Part shown: one piece after another, positions 44,173-54,684 of the stretch
Layout of the letters: the number at the start of each line of letters is the position of its first letter
Position numbering within the stretch: the stretch's first letter is position 1
Origin: Cristatella mucedo
Lineage: Eukaryota; Bryozoa; Phylactolaemata; Cristatellidae
Direction of reading: 5' to 3'
DNA: 64,000 nt
Assembly (NCBI GenBank): GCA_009760855.2
Contig: WPIO01000031.1
Location: 1,511,001 to 1,575,000, forward strand
Translations under genes and position numbers: made by a program
The notes under the pieces: generated by a model
Told to the model about the DNA's origin: nothing
Seen by the model: the letters and a program-made list of their open reading frames with translations, nothing else
Databases searched by the model: none

Positions 44173-45713
44173 ACTTCAACGTTAACCTCTTTCCGTTGTT
44201 AATTTTGTCATAAGTGAGTAGGCGTTCGCTGGGCTCTGACAGCACGACGCTCCCGCGGCTTCTTCTTCAGTCTCTTCCTGTTGTCGGGTTTCTCGAATGC
44301 GATGCTTCCGTTGAGGCTCGGCAGTGCGACGCTGGCTGGCTTCCTGCGGCTTTCTTTTTCTCTTTGTTGCCTGCGATAATTACGCATACATAGTCTGCTC
44401 GCTTTTGTTCGCGACCCGTTGCTGTGAAAAGTTCATCCGTTCAGAGCGGAGCGCGGAAACCGCAGGTTTAATATGAATGGTAGACCTTTGAAGCTCTTCA
44501 GACGCATTGAATTTAATAATCTTTCGAACCTCTCTGAGCTATTTTCTTCACCAGCTCAGGGATTTTCAACGGACTATATACGTAGTTAGACATAGTTAGA
44601 ACTTCCATTGAAGTCGGCGATAGTTATGCGCATATATGCACGGCGCTGACCTCTTTTTTTTATCGGAATCCATTTCTATCCCAACAAAGAATTATTGTTA
44701 AAAAACTAATTAAACTTTCCTCGTATCACTAAAGAGAGAAAGAAAGAAACATTATACACTTACTTCCACTACTTTGTTAATTTGATGCGGCCTACTTTCC
44801 TATCATTCATTCAGCACCAGCGAGCGAATCAGCTGCCATCTCCCATTTACGAGATTTCTTGCGGAGCCAGTACGGAGCCAGAGAATTGCTTTCTAAAACA
44901 AATTTTCCTCGTCTTCAAACTTGAAGAGAAAAAGGTAGTAACAAAAAACACCATATTTACGTGTGCTACGGATGCTATCTCCGACGCGAGCCGTCTTCAC
45001 ACTGGTCGCCGCTGGCCGCAAATCAGCTGTGACTTCCGTTTACGTGACCTTTTACATTGCTTCGTGCAGGACTCGCCTAGGTACATCCAAAATTAAATCG
45101 GCTGATTTTCCTGATTCAAATTTTTAAGGGAAAAATGCACCAGATTGACTGTCAACAAAAAGCCTTGGGCATGGAGTGGACTCATAATTTGTTGAGGGAC
45201 GATGGCCTTTGACCTTTCTCATCGGCCTGGCCCTATGCCCGGAGGGCTGGCGGGGCCCAGCTGTCCGACGCATCCCTTTTTGATTCGATCGAGGATGCTA
45301 CCGATAGGCAGCAGCTCCCTTCACGGAGCAAAGTCCGATGGGGGGAGTGTCTGAAAAAAATCAGCTACCGGAAGATTCAACTTGAGTAGCAGCTTCCGAA
45401 CCCGCACACTCACGCATGCGGGTACTTCAGCGGACGAGCAATGCAGCCGTCGGACAAGTGCTGACTCACTAGCCTGCTGGTAGCAAACTAAAGTTGCCGC
45501 TCAATAGTAGTCGGGCGCACCGCGTGCCAACGTTTCGCAGTAGGTCGCTGTGTGCGCTCTCGTCCGCGCGACGCCGAGCACGCTATTTATAGCGCTCCTC
45601 CCACGCTCCTGTGCCGGAAAGAGAAAAGAGCGCTCGAGCCGCCGCCGCACTTCATCATCGCTGCTGTGCTGCAGGCGGTTGTATCTCCGCTTACATCCTC
45701 GCCTGTTATTTGG
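44173..45713. other. No recognisable gene
   Basis: Some doubled wording near 44240-44370 (CGACGCT, TTCCTG, TTCTTTTTC). The frame at 44782-45096 is not recognised. Confidence 0.3.
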
Positions 45714-45899
45714 TGAGCCGTGATGGCGCACTAGGTAGGGCAGTTGCTTTTCACGACCTCCGTCCCGATGTCGTGGGTTCGAATCCTGCGGTGGACGATC
45801 CTTTATCGCCACTGCAAGCGGTGATGATAGCCGTAAAGGCTCTTCTGTCGCTATACGAAAGAGGCTGCTAAATAAGGTAGTATTTAATTTATTTTATTT
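45714..45899 (+). mobile_element. SINE2, complete copy
   Basis: GAGCCGTGATGGCGCACTAG, CACGACCTCCGTCCCGATGT, GTGGGTTCGAATCCTGC (perfect B box), GCCGTAAAGGCTCTTCTGTC and an A/T-rich tail ending TATTTTATTTTA. Confidence 0.85.
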
Positions 45900-46636
45900 T
45901 ATCAGTTGATCGATCAAAACCTCGGTGCGTGTCGCACACACTGACGAGAGGAACACCATTTGCTGAAGATCGAACGCATTCGTTTGCGAAGGCGTTCAGA
46001 GAAAGTTACTGTTCGTGGGATGTCTATGCGTTGTAGCTACGACTTCACACACTAATGCAAAAAAGACCCGGAGCTTCTGTAAATGATGTGCACCCACGCG
46101 CCGTAAACGATCCACATTACATAACTCTTTGCCGACGAACCCTTCCGATATGCTTACCAACTTAACTTGTTCCTCTTCTCAGGCTATGTTTATAATGGTT
46201 ACTGCGGCACTGAACTCGATTTCTGATGCTGCTGTCCTCACCGCTTCCACTTAAATCCTTCTTAAAGTGCTCGCAAAAAATGCCAATGCAAGCTCTCGCC
46301 CTCGAACATCGAACATTGCATTGCCATCGTCTGCAATGGCCTTGGCCGACACACAAAGTCGCAACGATTTGCCACAAAATGCACTGAAATTGGATTTCTG
46401 TTATGTTCTTAGGTTGAAATACCGCTAAGAAATACACATTCAAAAGTAGCAATTTTAAATGAGCGGAACAGAGTGCTAAACAGTAACTCCAGAGAGCGGG
46501 TGCGTGTGTCTGTGTCGTAGGGGGGGGGGAGCCGGCCTGATATACCCTGTCTAAGGTGCGTGGGGCGGGGCCAATGCGGATAATAAGAAGTAGCAGGCCA
46601 AACCGGCGGACTGCAAATTCACTTTCGTCTGTCCAA
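45900..46636. other. No recognisable feature
   Basis: Nothing identified; a short G tract at about 46520. Confidence 0.3.
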
Positions 46637-47601
46637 TATAATAATAATAATAATAATGGACTTGATAAAGCGCCCTCAGAGAACTCAATCTCTTTCTAGG
46701 CGCTTTACATTTGCTGCAAAGGGAAATCCAATTGAATGGTGAGTAATATCATGCTTGATAAACAAACAACATGAATAACATGGTTAGGGGTGACATGCAC
46801 AAGGTCAGCATGCAAATGTGGTTATTGGCAGCATGCACAGTGTCAGCATGCATAAGCACGTGAAGGACGAATCACAGGGACCCACTAAATGCTGTCCTAA
46901 ATAGGTGTGTTTTTAAGTTCTTTTTAAATATCGTCAAGTCCGGGATGTTCTGATGCAAGTCAGGAGGGAGTTCCAGGCTTTGGGAGCATACGAACTAAAT
47001 GCACGGTTTTCAAAGTATTTGAGGTTTGTACGAGGTATTTGTAGACTGTTGGATTCCGAAAAGCGGGTGGTATGATGCTTGGCCTGATGGGGGAGTATAT
47101 TTGAGAGATAGACTGGAGCCAAAGAATGAAGGGACCTAAAAGTGAGCGACAAAACCTTGAAATCAATCCGTTGCTTGACTGGTAGCCAGTGCAGGTCGGT
47201 GAGAAGTAGTGTAATGTGGCAACTGCGACGCTCACGACAGACATGCCTAGCTGCAGAGTTTTGCACCAGCTGCAATCGTGTGATCGCACATGCTGGTAGG
47301 CCAGTAAGCAGTAAGTTGCAGAAGTCGAGACGGGATGTCATGAATGCATGTACCAACTTGGACGTGGTATCCTTATCTAAACAAGCCCGAATTTTAGCAA
47401 TGTTATGAAGTTGAAAATAGGCAGATTTGACTGTGGAGCTGATATGGTCGTCTAACGAGAGGTCGCTTTGGAATGACACCTAGATTTCGAGCTGATTCAA
47501 CCGGAGATATGCTGGCAGAGCCAATTTTGAGAGTCAGCCTTTCCAATCTCTGAATCACACTGGGTTTGCCCATAACTAGTAAGTTAGTTTTATCATCGTT
47601 A
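46637..47601 (-). mobile_element. LINE A copy, sister of the 32.1 kb copy
   Basis: (TAA)n, stem-loop, 3' UTR and a frame at 47479-46934 ([19 protein letters not shown] to AWNSLLTCIRTS). It shares with 32130-33245 the two-base deletion after TCGCTTTGGAAT and the extra bases in AACAAACAACATG. It is 5'-truncated where the CpG-rich region begins. Confidence 0.9.
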
Positions 47602-47994
47602 GCGGAGCAGCGATGCAATCACGAGTCGAGTGAGCGACGCGCCATTCGACTCACGGCATCCTGTCAGCTTTACACTCCGCATTGAGCCGGGCGCACTTTC
47701 TTGGCAGCTCGTCGGGACAATGTTCAAATCCTCAAATTCAACGCCGCACCGTTTTCCCGGTATTATTGGATCGCGTTGCGGCCCCCGGTGACTGGGCTAG
47801 CTTGGCCCAGCTGGCTGGCCGATGTGACTGCTAGGTGTCCACAGGTCAAAGGCCTCGGTCGCCGGCTCTCTTCGTGGGAGCCAGCGCCCGTAGCGCTTCG
47901 CAGCTTCGCCGCCGCCGCGAAAGCTGCGCTGGCTGGCTGCTCTCGTATGGCGCGGGCGTCTTAACATTCACCGGCCCTAGTCAATGGTCTTTGC

Positions 47995-48084
47995 GACCTC
48001 ATTCGCGCTGATGCTATGCATGCTGTCGTTAACCACATTGTCATGCTTCCTGTACAGCATATTTACAGCGTACATGAAGTGCCT

Positions 48085-48174
<90 letters not shown>

Positions 48175-48205
48175 TTCTCCGAGAACGCACGCTAGCTATT
48201 ATACA
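47995..48205 (+). mobile_element. LINE A 3' end carrying an expanded (GA)n
   Basis: GCATGCTGTCGTTAACCACA and GTACATGAAGTGCCTAGAGA lead into a long GA tract at about 48087-48169. ATTTAATTCTCCGAGAACGC then continues the LINE A stem-loop region. Confidence 0.75.
48087..48169. repeat. (GA)n microsatellite
   Basis: About 40 GA units with one early interruption, located at the AAAGAGATT position of the LINE A stem-loop. Confidence 0.95.
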
Positions 48206-48254
48206 AATCTATTTATATTGTCTTTCTTATTTACCAGCGTTTCGGCATATCGTC

Positions 48255-48256
<2 letters not shown>

Positions 48257-48307
<51 letters not shown>
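48257..48307. repeat. (GA)n microsatellite
   Basis: A second uninterrupted GA run about 90 bp away. Confidence 0.95.
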
Positions 48308-48309
<2 letters not shown>

Positions 48310-50056
48310 CAGCAACTGGTCGAAATGCAACGGAAAGCAAGCCCGCGCGCTCTCGCGAGCTGTCGCCGAACCGCGGGAGCGCGGTGCTGAAGCGTCGCGT
48401 AACGACGACGGTACCGCACGACGGTGCCTCTTACGAGAACCGGACGAGACGGCAACGCGTCTTACGTGCAGGTTGTAGGTCAAAATGCGTCGTCCATCTG
48501 CTCAGCAGCTAATCGACCGTACGCGTTAATCTCAAGCGGAGCGTCAGAGCGTAGGAACGGACTCTACTTGTAGCTGGGGGGGGGGGGTTCCTCGTGGGTA
48601 GCCGCACTGGCGACCGCGAGCCCAAGGTACTACTGCCATCTAAATGCTGGTGCCACTTGCACGTGCAGCGCCTGTGCACGCACGAGTACGCCGCCGACGA
48701 TGGCGGAACGGGGCGCAGCAGAGAAGAGCTCCCGTAACTGTAAACGTGCAAAGTTCACGTCCAAACGTAGGGAAGTCTATTGGACAGCAAGAGACGTGGA
48801 AGGTTGCAGGAGTCCTGCACCAGGCGCGGCGTACGAACAGCTTTCGTAAGGCGTCCCGAGAGTCGCTGGACTGGCGACTGACGCAAAGCCTCGGGTGCTA
48901 CAGGGCCGCCCGGCTCAGCGCCTACAGCTCAACCGTTGCCAGGCTCAAAGGCTAGAGCGCAACTGACCGAATAACATTACGCGACTTCCGTTTTTATGCT
49001 GAATAACCATTGATTAGAATACAAACGGTTCCCTAGGCATTATAAATTATAATTCAGGAACCGCGAACGTAATCTCGGCGGCCGCAATCGGGCCGATCTG
49101 GCGAGCGCCGACTTTCTGTGCGGCGCTGCTGGGCGTCTGCTGACCCGGTCGGTGCTCAAATGTAGCTCGGCGTAGCCGGCTACGGCTTGGACCCTCTATG
49201 GATTGAATGCGACCGGCGATCACGTCCTGAACGAGAGAAGAAAGAATGAGCGGCCGACGGTTCGCTTCCGGCTTTCGACGCTCTCCTCGGGATCGCCAGA
49301 AGGAGAAGAGGCAACTGACTGTACGGAGTGACTCCTTTCTCAGCCTGGCAACCGCCCATCGTCAGGCAGAGATCGGAGGCACTCTGGCATGCGGTCGCCA
49401 GACGCCAGAGTCCAATGCGGCGTCGTGTCAGGCCAGGCGCTTCTGGCTGGCGGGAGCGCCGGGGCCAACCGGTCCGCGGGAAAGTGGCGCCGCGCGCTGG
49501 CGTTTGGCGCGAAGCCCGCGTAACCCAGGCCGCGAGGCTGCAATTCGGAGGCGAGGGGAGCGCGACGATACGCTAGCCGCACGAGCTAGCCGGCGCAGCT
49601 TCGCTGGCTAGCGCGAGACGGCGGCAGGAGGAGGAAAAAAGAAGTGCCCGCCCCACGCCCCCCCCAAACAGCGCTGAGGTCGCTTCGCCCGTAGCTCGGA
49701 CGCCGTGTGAGGACTAAGACTCTCGAAAAGCGCGGTGCCCCCCCCCCCTCGCGCGGGAGCTCCGGAGAGCCGCGAGAATCGCTCCAGAGGCTTTTGCTGG
49801 AGGGTTTCGTCCAGTTCTCTCGGCGTGCACGGTCGATTGCCAGCGAAGCGCGTCGTCGTAAGCAACAGTTGGAGGCGGCGGGCGCAGCGTACGCGTAGGG
49901 AGGCGGGGCGGGGGGGGGGGGGGGGCGGGGCGGGAAGAGTGTGATGGAAGAATCTCGCGGAGCCGCAACCGCAGCGAAAAGAAGCGGCGCGGACGTGGCT
50001 GTGGGAGGACACGACGCGTCGCAATCAGAAAAAGGGATCGGAAAGCGCTGCTTCGC

Positions 50057-50236
<180 letters not shown>

Positions 50237-50497
50237 GAGTAGCATTTTCCTTCGAAGCGTGCAGCTAAAATTGGTCATTGGGCTAACGATAGCCGTAAAC
50301 CCGTTTCTCTAGTGGTTATGAGCGAACCCAGGGAATTCGACGAGGGAGCTGAGCCTTTAAAAGGGGAGCTAAATCTCGGCATTGCCAGAACCAGCCAATT
50401 GTAGCAGGCGACTCATCTTTACCGTCATGCTTAGGTGGGATGGCGGCTGCCGCCCCCTCGTAGCGCCCCGCCGTGTATGTTGCACTCTCTCTCCCTC

Positions 50498-50526
50498 CCC
50501 TCTCTCTCTCTCTCTCTCTCTCTCTC
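50498..50526. repeat. (CT)n microsatellite
   Basis: Short uninterrupted CT run. Confidence 0.9.
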
Positions 50527-50838
50527 GTGTGAGAAAGCTGACTTTGCAGTAATACCCAGAAAATGGTTGCGTCGCGCTAGTGCGAATATCGCAGCTTGCG
50601 AGAATGATCAAGCTCTTTCGTCACGCTCGGGTCGAAGTAGAGCGTGTTAGACCGAGAAATTCGCTGCTCGCTGAGAACTCTATCTCTCGCTGTATGGAGA
50701 GGCTGGGCAGAAAGCCGCGGACGCGGTAATGGTGCCCGGAACTAAATCGAGGTTAGAGCGAGGTTTGATTTTGCAGCCTTTTCTCTCGCTGAGTTGGGAC
50801 TGAATGAGCAAATGTGCGAGGCTCAACTTTGGGAGGGG

Positions 50839-50938
50839 GTGTCTGGGTGGGATCGCGGAGGTCCCACGCAGACACCGGAGATCGCGGAGGTCCAACTAGG
50901 AGGGAGTGTCTGGGTGGGATCGCGGAGATCCCACCCAG
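50839..50938. repeat. Duplicated hairpin unit
   Basis: GTGTCTGGGTGGGATCGCGG occurs twice, about 70 bp apart. Each copy is followed by its own partial reverse complement: 50839-50852 pairs with 50862-50875 (one mismatch), and 50910-50920 pairs perfectly with 50928-50938. Confidence 0.85.
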
Positions 50939-51101
50939 GTCGATGTAAGCTCGCCGGCGCTGCATCTGTACGTCTTTCCGGCGCGTACAGGTTCGGTGCG
51001 CACCGGCGGCGAAAAGATGGCGTGCAGGATAAACCAGTTTATGACTGCTTAAGATATCGTTTCTGGTGCCTGAATTACAGCAATTCGGAGCCGGTTGTAT
51101 A

Positions 51102-51147
51102 ATAATCCTCCACGCTTAGGCTGCATTAGAGCCTAAGCGTGGATTAT
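51102..51147. repeat. Perfect 13-bp hairpin with extension
   Basis: CCACGCTTAGGCT and AGCCTAAGCGTGG flank a 7-base loop. A further ATAAT/ATTAT pairing follows a three-base bulge. Confidence 0.9.
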
Positions 51148-51617
51148 GGCCTTACCGGTTCCTTGCCACGCGGCCGCCAGGCAAGCGCGCGCCGCGGCGC
51201 TCTTCGCATACGCCGTTCTCGCTCGCGCGCGCGCGCCGCTCGGCCTATTGGCGGGAGACGGCGGGGCAGCTGCTGTGCAGCGAGCTCCGGAAGCAGCGTA
51301 AAGCCGCCGCAAGGGCAGGCGGGCGGGCGGGCCGCCGCCGCCGCCGCGTACCGGGGCTCGCCAGGCTCCCGCCGTGCAGCGAGTAGCGCGCTCTTAGCGG
51401 AGCGTCTCTGGGAATTTAAAATTACGCAAACGCCTCTCGGTGGCGTGCGAACCGCGGCGGCGGCGGCACCAGTCCAACCTCCAGTCGCGCTGGCCGGAAG
51501 CGAAGCCCAGCGGGATCCTCGCGAGCGCTGCTCCGAGCGCTGCTCCGGCTCCGCACGGCCGTTTGCACGCTCAGCCGCGCTCGAGCGTCCGCCTCCGGCA
51601 CGCTCCAGGACGAGCGA

Positions 51618-51645
51618 GGGGGCGGGGCGGGGCGGGGCGGGGGCG
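51618..51645. repeat. G-quadruplex-prone tract
   Basis: Consecutive GGGG runs separated by single C, the canonical pattern for a four-tetrad quadruplex on the plus strand. Confidence 0.75.
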
Positions 51646-51954
51646 TGAGCGGAAGAACCGATGTACGGCGCCGCAGGGCTTCCGGCGCGCCGAGTGTTTC
51701 TAGGATGCTCCTACAGCGCCGGGAGCGCTAGATAACCGAGACGAGCGGGAGCAAAACTTCCATTGTATCTTTTAAAGATATCGTTCTTAAAAGTGAACAT
51801 GGATGCTCCGAGACCGCTGAGAAGCAGCTCGGAGCTGGGAAGGGTGGGTGGAGCGCTAAAACGATAGCGAGACCGACCGCCAGCCGTTCTCAGTCGGTGC
51901 GCTGGTCGGGCTAGTTATCGGCAGGGGAGGGGCGGGGTTGGGCGGGTGAAAATA

Positions 51955-52085
51955 AAATGTGCCGATTCAACAGCCCCATTTATATAGCGGCAGAAGAACC
52001 GTAGTGGCTACCTTCGTTGATACAATGGGCAATTCAAGAATTTAAAGATTGCCTGCCGCACTCGCGACCCGGCTAGTGAAGTGCA
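51955..52085 (-). mobile_element. Degenerate SINE2
   Basis: CCGATTCAACAGCCCC, TTTATATAGCGGCAGAAG and TTGCCTGCCGCACTCGCGAC follow the reverse SINE2 order. Confidence 0.55.
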
Positions 52086-52299
52086 AGCGCCGCATTGCTG
52101 GGTTGAAGATCCAAGGGGGGGGGGTGGTGCAGTTGGCATGAAGACCTTTATTGAAGTTTGTCACTCAAAGCTCTTCACTGCCTGCACGAACTGCCCGGAA
52201 GCAACTCGGGAGCATGGCGTTAGGTACATGTTTCAATTGCCGGCCGGGTCGTAATTGTCTATCGTCCTGTCCTTGACTTCCGGTGCTTCTTTCGGCGGC

Positions 52300-52770
52300 G
52301 TAGAGGTCCTAGACCTAGAGTGTGGTGCTCATTACAAAAATTCTTATGCAACGACGTCTAATCTCTGGCTGCCGACTGTGGCGCATCCTTTCTTTTCGGC
52401 AGTCCTGAGCCGCTACCTCCGAGCTACTCATTTCTGCAACTGCCCTCCTGCATCTGCTTCCTCACTTTCTCTTCGTTGCGGGAGATGAAAGAACTGAGCT
52501 GATTTAACATGATGAAAGAACTGAGCCTCATTTACATTTGTGGCAGAAGAGCCTTAAAGGCCGTCTCCACCGTTTGCAGTTGGCAATAGTGGATCACCCA
52601 CTACATGATTTGAACCTACTACTTCGATCGTGAACAGCGAGCACCCAACCTCCTGGGCTATCGCGGCCCAGTGAGGTATTGTTGGCCATCGTATGCGCAT
52701 CGAAAGCCTCTTAGGCTTTGAGTGCGCTATGGACAAATCTCCAGCGTAGCACCGACTTAGTCCTTGCGGT
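52300..52770 (+). mobile_element. LINE B piece split by SINE2
   Basis: The left part (GCAGTCCTGAGCCGCTACCT) and right part (TGCGCATCGAAAGCCTCTTA) are neighbouring LINE B segments separated by the SINE2 at 52497-52680. Confidence 0.65.
52497..52680 (-). mobile_element. SINE2 nested in LINE B
   Basis: AGCTGATTTAACA is followed by a 15-base insert that repeats the flanking GATGAAAGAACTGA, then GCCTCATTTACATTTGTGGC, TTTGAACCTACTACTTCGAT and CTATCGCGGCCC. Confidence 0.65.
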
Positions 52771-52774
52771 GGCT

Positions 52775-53063
52775 TTCTTACGCAACGACATCTACTCTCC
52801 AACTGCCGACTGTGGCACATCTTTTCAGCGATCCTGAGCTGCTACTTCTATGCTACTCACTACCTCAACTGCTCTCCTAACTCTGCTATGCTTCCCACTT
52901 TCTCTTTGTTGCGTGAGACGAAGTCTGTTGGCTACCGAATGCGTACCGAAAGCCGCTTAGGCTGTGAGTGCGCTATACAAAACTCTCCTGCGTAACGCCC
53001 ACATGGTCTTTATGACTTTGTGGAGTTACTGACGGAGATACATTACATTACATTACATTGGTT
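52775..53063 (+). mobile_element. LINE B 3' end with (ACATT)n tail
   Basis: CTTACGCAACGACATCTACT through GGCTGTGAGTGCGCTATACA, GTTACTGACGGAGATACATT and repeated ACATT. This is the clearest tail of the family. Confidence 0.88.
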
Positions 53064-53567
53064 GGGTTACACAGGCGGAAATGCATTGCAGCGCTACAGC
53101 AGCGACGAACCCGCTTGCTGCGGGCGAGGTTTCGGAAGGCGGCGTTACCCGCGGCTTTTCCGCGATCCGCCAGAACGCCGCCTAGTGCGTCGGGGCCCAG
53201 GGTTACATTCCGGCGGCGAGGCACCGCACGCCGACGACGGTGCGTCAGCCCTGCTCAGGGAATCGCGGCGGCGCGCATGCTGCACGCGCCCCTGGTTGAA
53301 TTGCCGAGTCGCCGCCCCTGGCGGCCGCTAGCGGCGCGGTGTTCGTCCCACCTTTTTTAATTTATTTTTACCTCGCACGCTTTCAAGAGACGGCCGCTTT
53401 TTGTGTTGAGACGTCGGTCCGCGGCGCATGGACCGGCGCGCGCAGTTGGGGCGGTCGGCTGTCTATACGCGAAGGCCAAGCGGTAGCGCCGATGCAGTCG
53501 ACTTGGCCGCGCCATCGCAAATCGGCGTCGCGCCGCAGAGGCAGCACGGGCAGCAGCATCGATAGCC

Positions 53568-53596
53568 GGGGCGGCGGCGGCGGCGGCGGCGGCGGC
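53568..53596. repeat. (GGC)n repeat
   Basis: Eight or so consecutive GGC units within the CpG-rich tract. Confidence 0.85.
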
Positions 53597-54487
53597 AGAG
53601 GCAGCGGCAGCTGCAAGGCCGAACAGCCGAGCGCGCGAGCGAGCGCGAAATGCGGCCGCGCAAGGCCGGCAGACGAGGCCGCGCAGCTCGTCATGCGTAA
53701 GGCACGTGCACCCGCGTTCGTGTGGTCTCCGCACCCGGTCGCCGAGCGGCAATTCCTGGCGGTAGGCCGGCCCCCCCCCCCAGTAGAACGATCTGCGGGC
53801 GACATTTTCCAGGAGCGGCCGTGAGCAGGGAGGGGAGGGGAAGACCGGTCCGCGGGGGTCTTGAGCGCTCCGGAGCGCACGCTGTTACGCGCAGACCGAG
53901 CGACCGAGCACGCGTGACCGAGAGCCGTTTCGTCGATGTTTATGAATGGCTAGTCAGGCGCGGCCGGGGCGTCGAAGAAGCGGCCGCTTACCGGCCCCCG
54001 CGCATTGAAGGGCGGGAAATGCCAGTGGCTCTGCACCGGCAGATAGCATAACCGCCGATGCCTGGAGCGCACTGGAGGACAATATCCAATATTTGTTTAG
54101 AATTTTACGATAACAAGCATATGCGCTTTTATCTTGTAAATAGCATTCCGCTCTCCCGTGTGATTGATTCCCGATTGGGCAAACACGCTCTGACGGCCAG
54201 GAATGCGCTTTCGCATGCTAATGTGAGGCTCCGAAGGGGGCGCCACTAGGCTCGCTGCCGTGGTACCCGGCAGCCGCCGCCGCCGCTACGAGGGCTCCGC
54301 GAAGCTCTGACGACTGATGCACCACCAGCTTAGAATTTCTATTTCGTTATACAAGTATTGTTAACATTTTTCAACGATTGACTTTCTCGCCGCGAGTGAG
54401 CCTTACGTGCCACCGCGTTCATTTCACCCGCCGGGGCCCCGCGGCCGCAGCTGCGCTACTACTTTGCCATTGAATCGAGCGTCAAAC

Positions 54488-54554
54488 ATGGTGGTGTGAT
54501 CCGTAGGTGGATATGCGCACTCGTATTTGCCGCAGAGGAGCCTATATGGGGTAG
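54488..54554 (+). promoter_or_regulatory. Two upstream open reading frames before KIBRA
   Basis: ATGGTGGTGTGA (54488-54499) encodes three residues. A 13-codon frame from ATG 54513 ends with TAG at 54552-54554, two bases before the presumed start. They matter only if the mRNA begins upstream of them. Confidence 0.5.
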
Positions 54555-54556
54555 AT

Positions 54557-54684
54557 ATGTCAAAGAGGACGGATGGCAGCCTTCCCCTGCCGAGCGGTTG
54601 GGAAGTCGGATATGACTTCGACGGGAAGATGTTTTACATTGACCACAAGAGCAAGACTACCTCCTGGGTTGATCCGCGCGACAG
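54557..54684 (+). CDS. WWC1: KIBRA/WWC family protein, first coding exon (WW domain 1)
   Basis: 42 codons plus two bases, then donor GTTAGT. The frame reads [19 protein letters not shown] and then [16 protein letters not shown]: a complete WW domain with Trp15, Trp37 and Pro40. The run DFDGK..YIDH...TTSW.DPRDR is specific to KIBRA/WWC proteins rather than YAP or NEDD4. The start at 54557 is the first in-frame ATG after a TGA at 54497. KIBRA binds PPxY partners through its WW domains and, with NF2/Merlin and LATS, switches on Hippo signalling at the cell cortex. Exon 2, with WW domain 2, is not in the window, so intron 1 exceeds 9.3 kb. Which vertebrate WWC paralogue is closest cannot be said; invertebrates usually have one. 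Confidence 0.85.

Noticed and set aside
53339-53880. Several 100-165 codon frames on both strands
   Set aside because: They overlap in many registers of CpG-rich DNA with alanine, arginine and glycine runs, as expected from composition alone.
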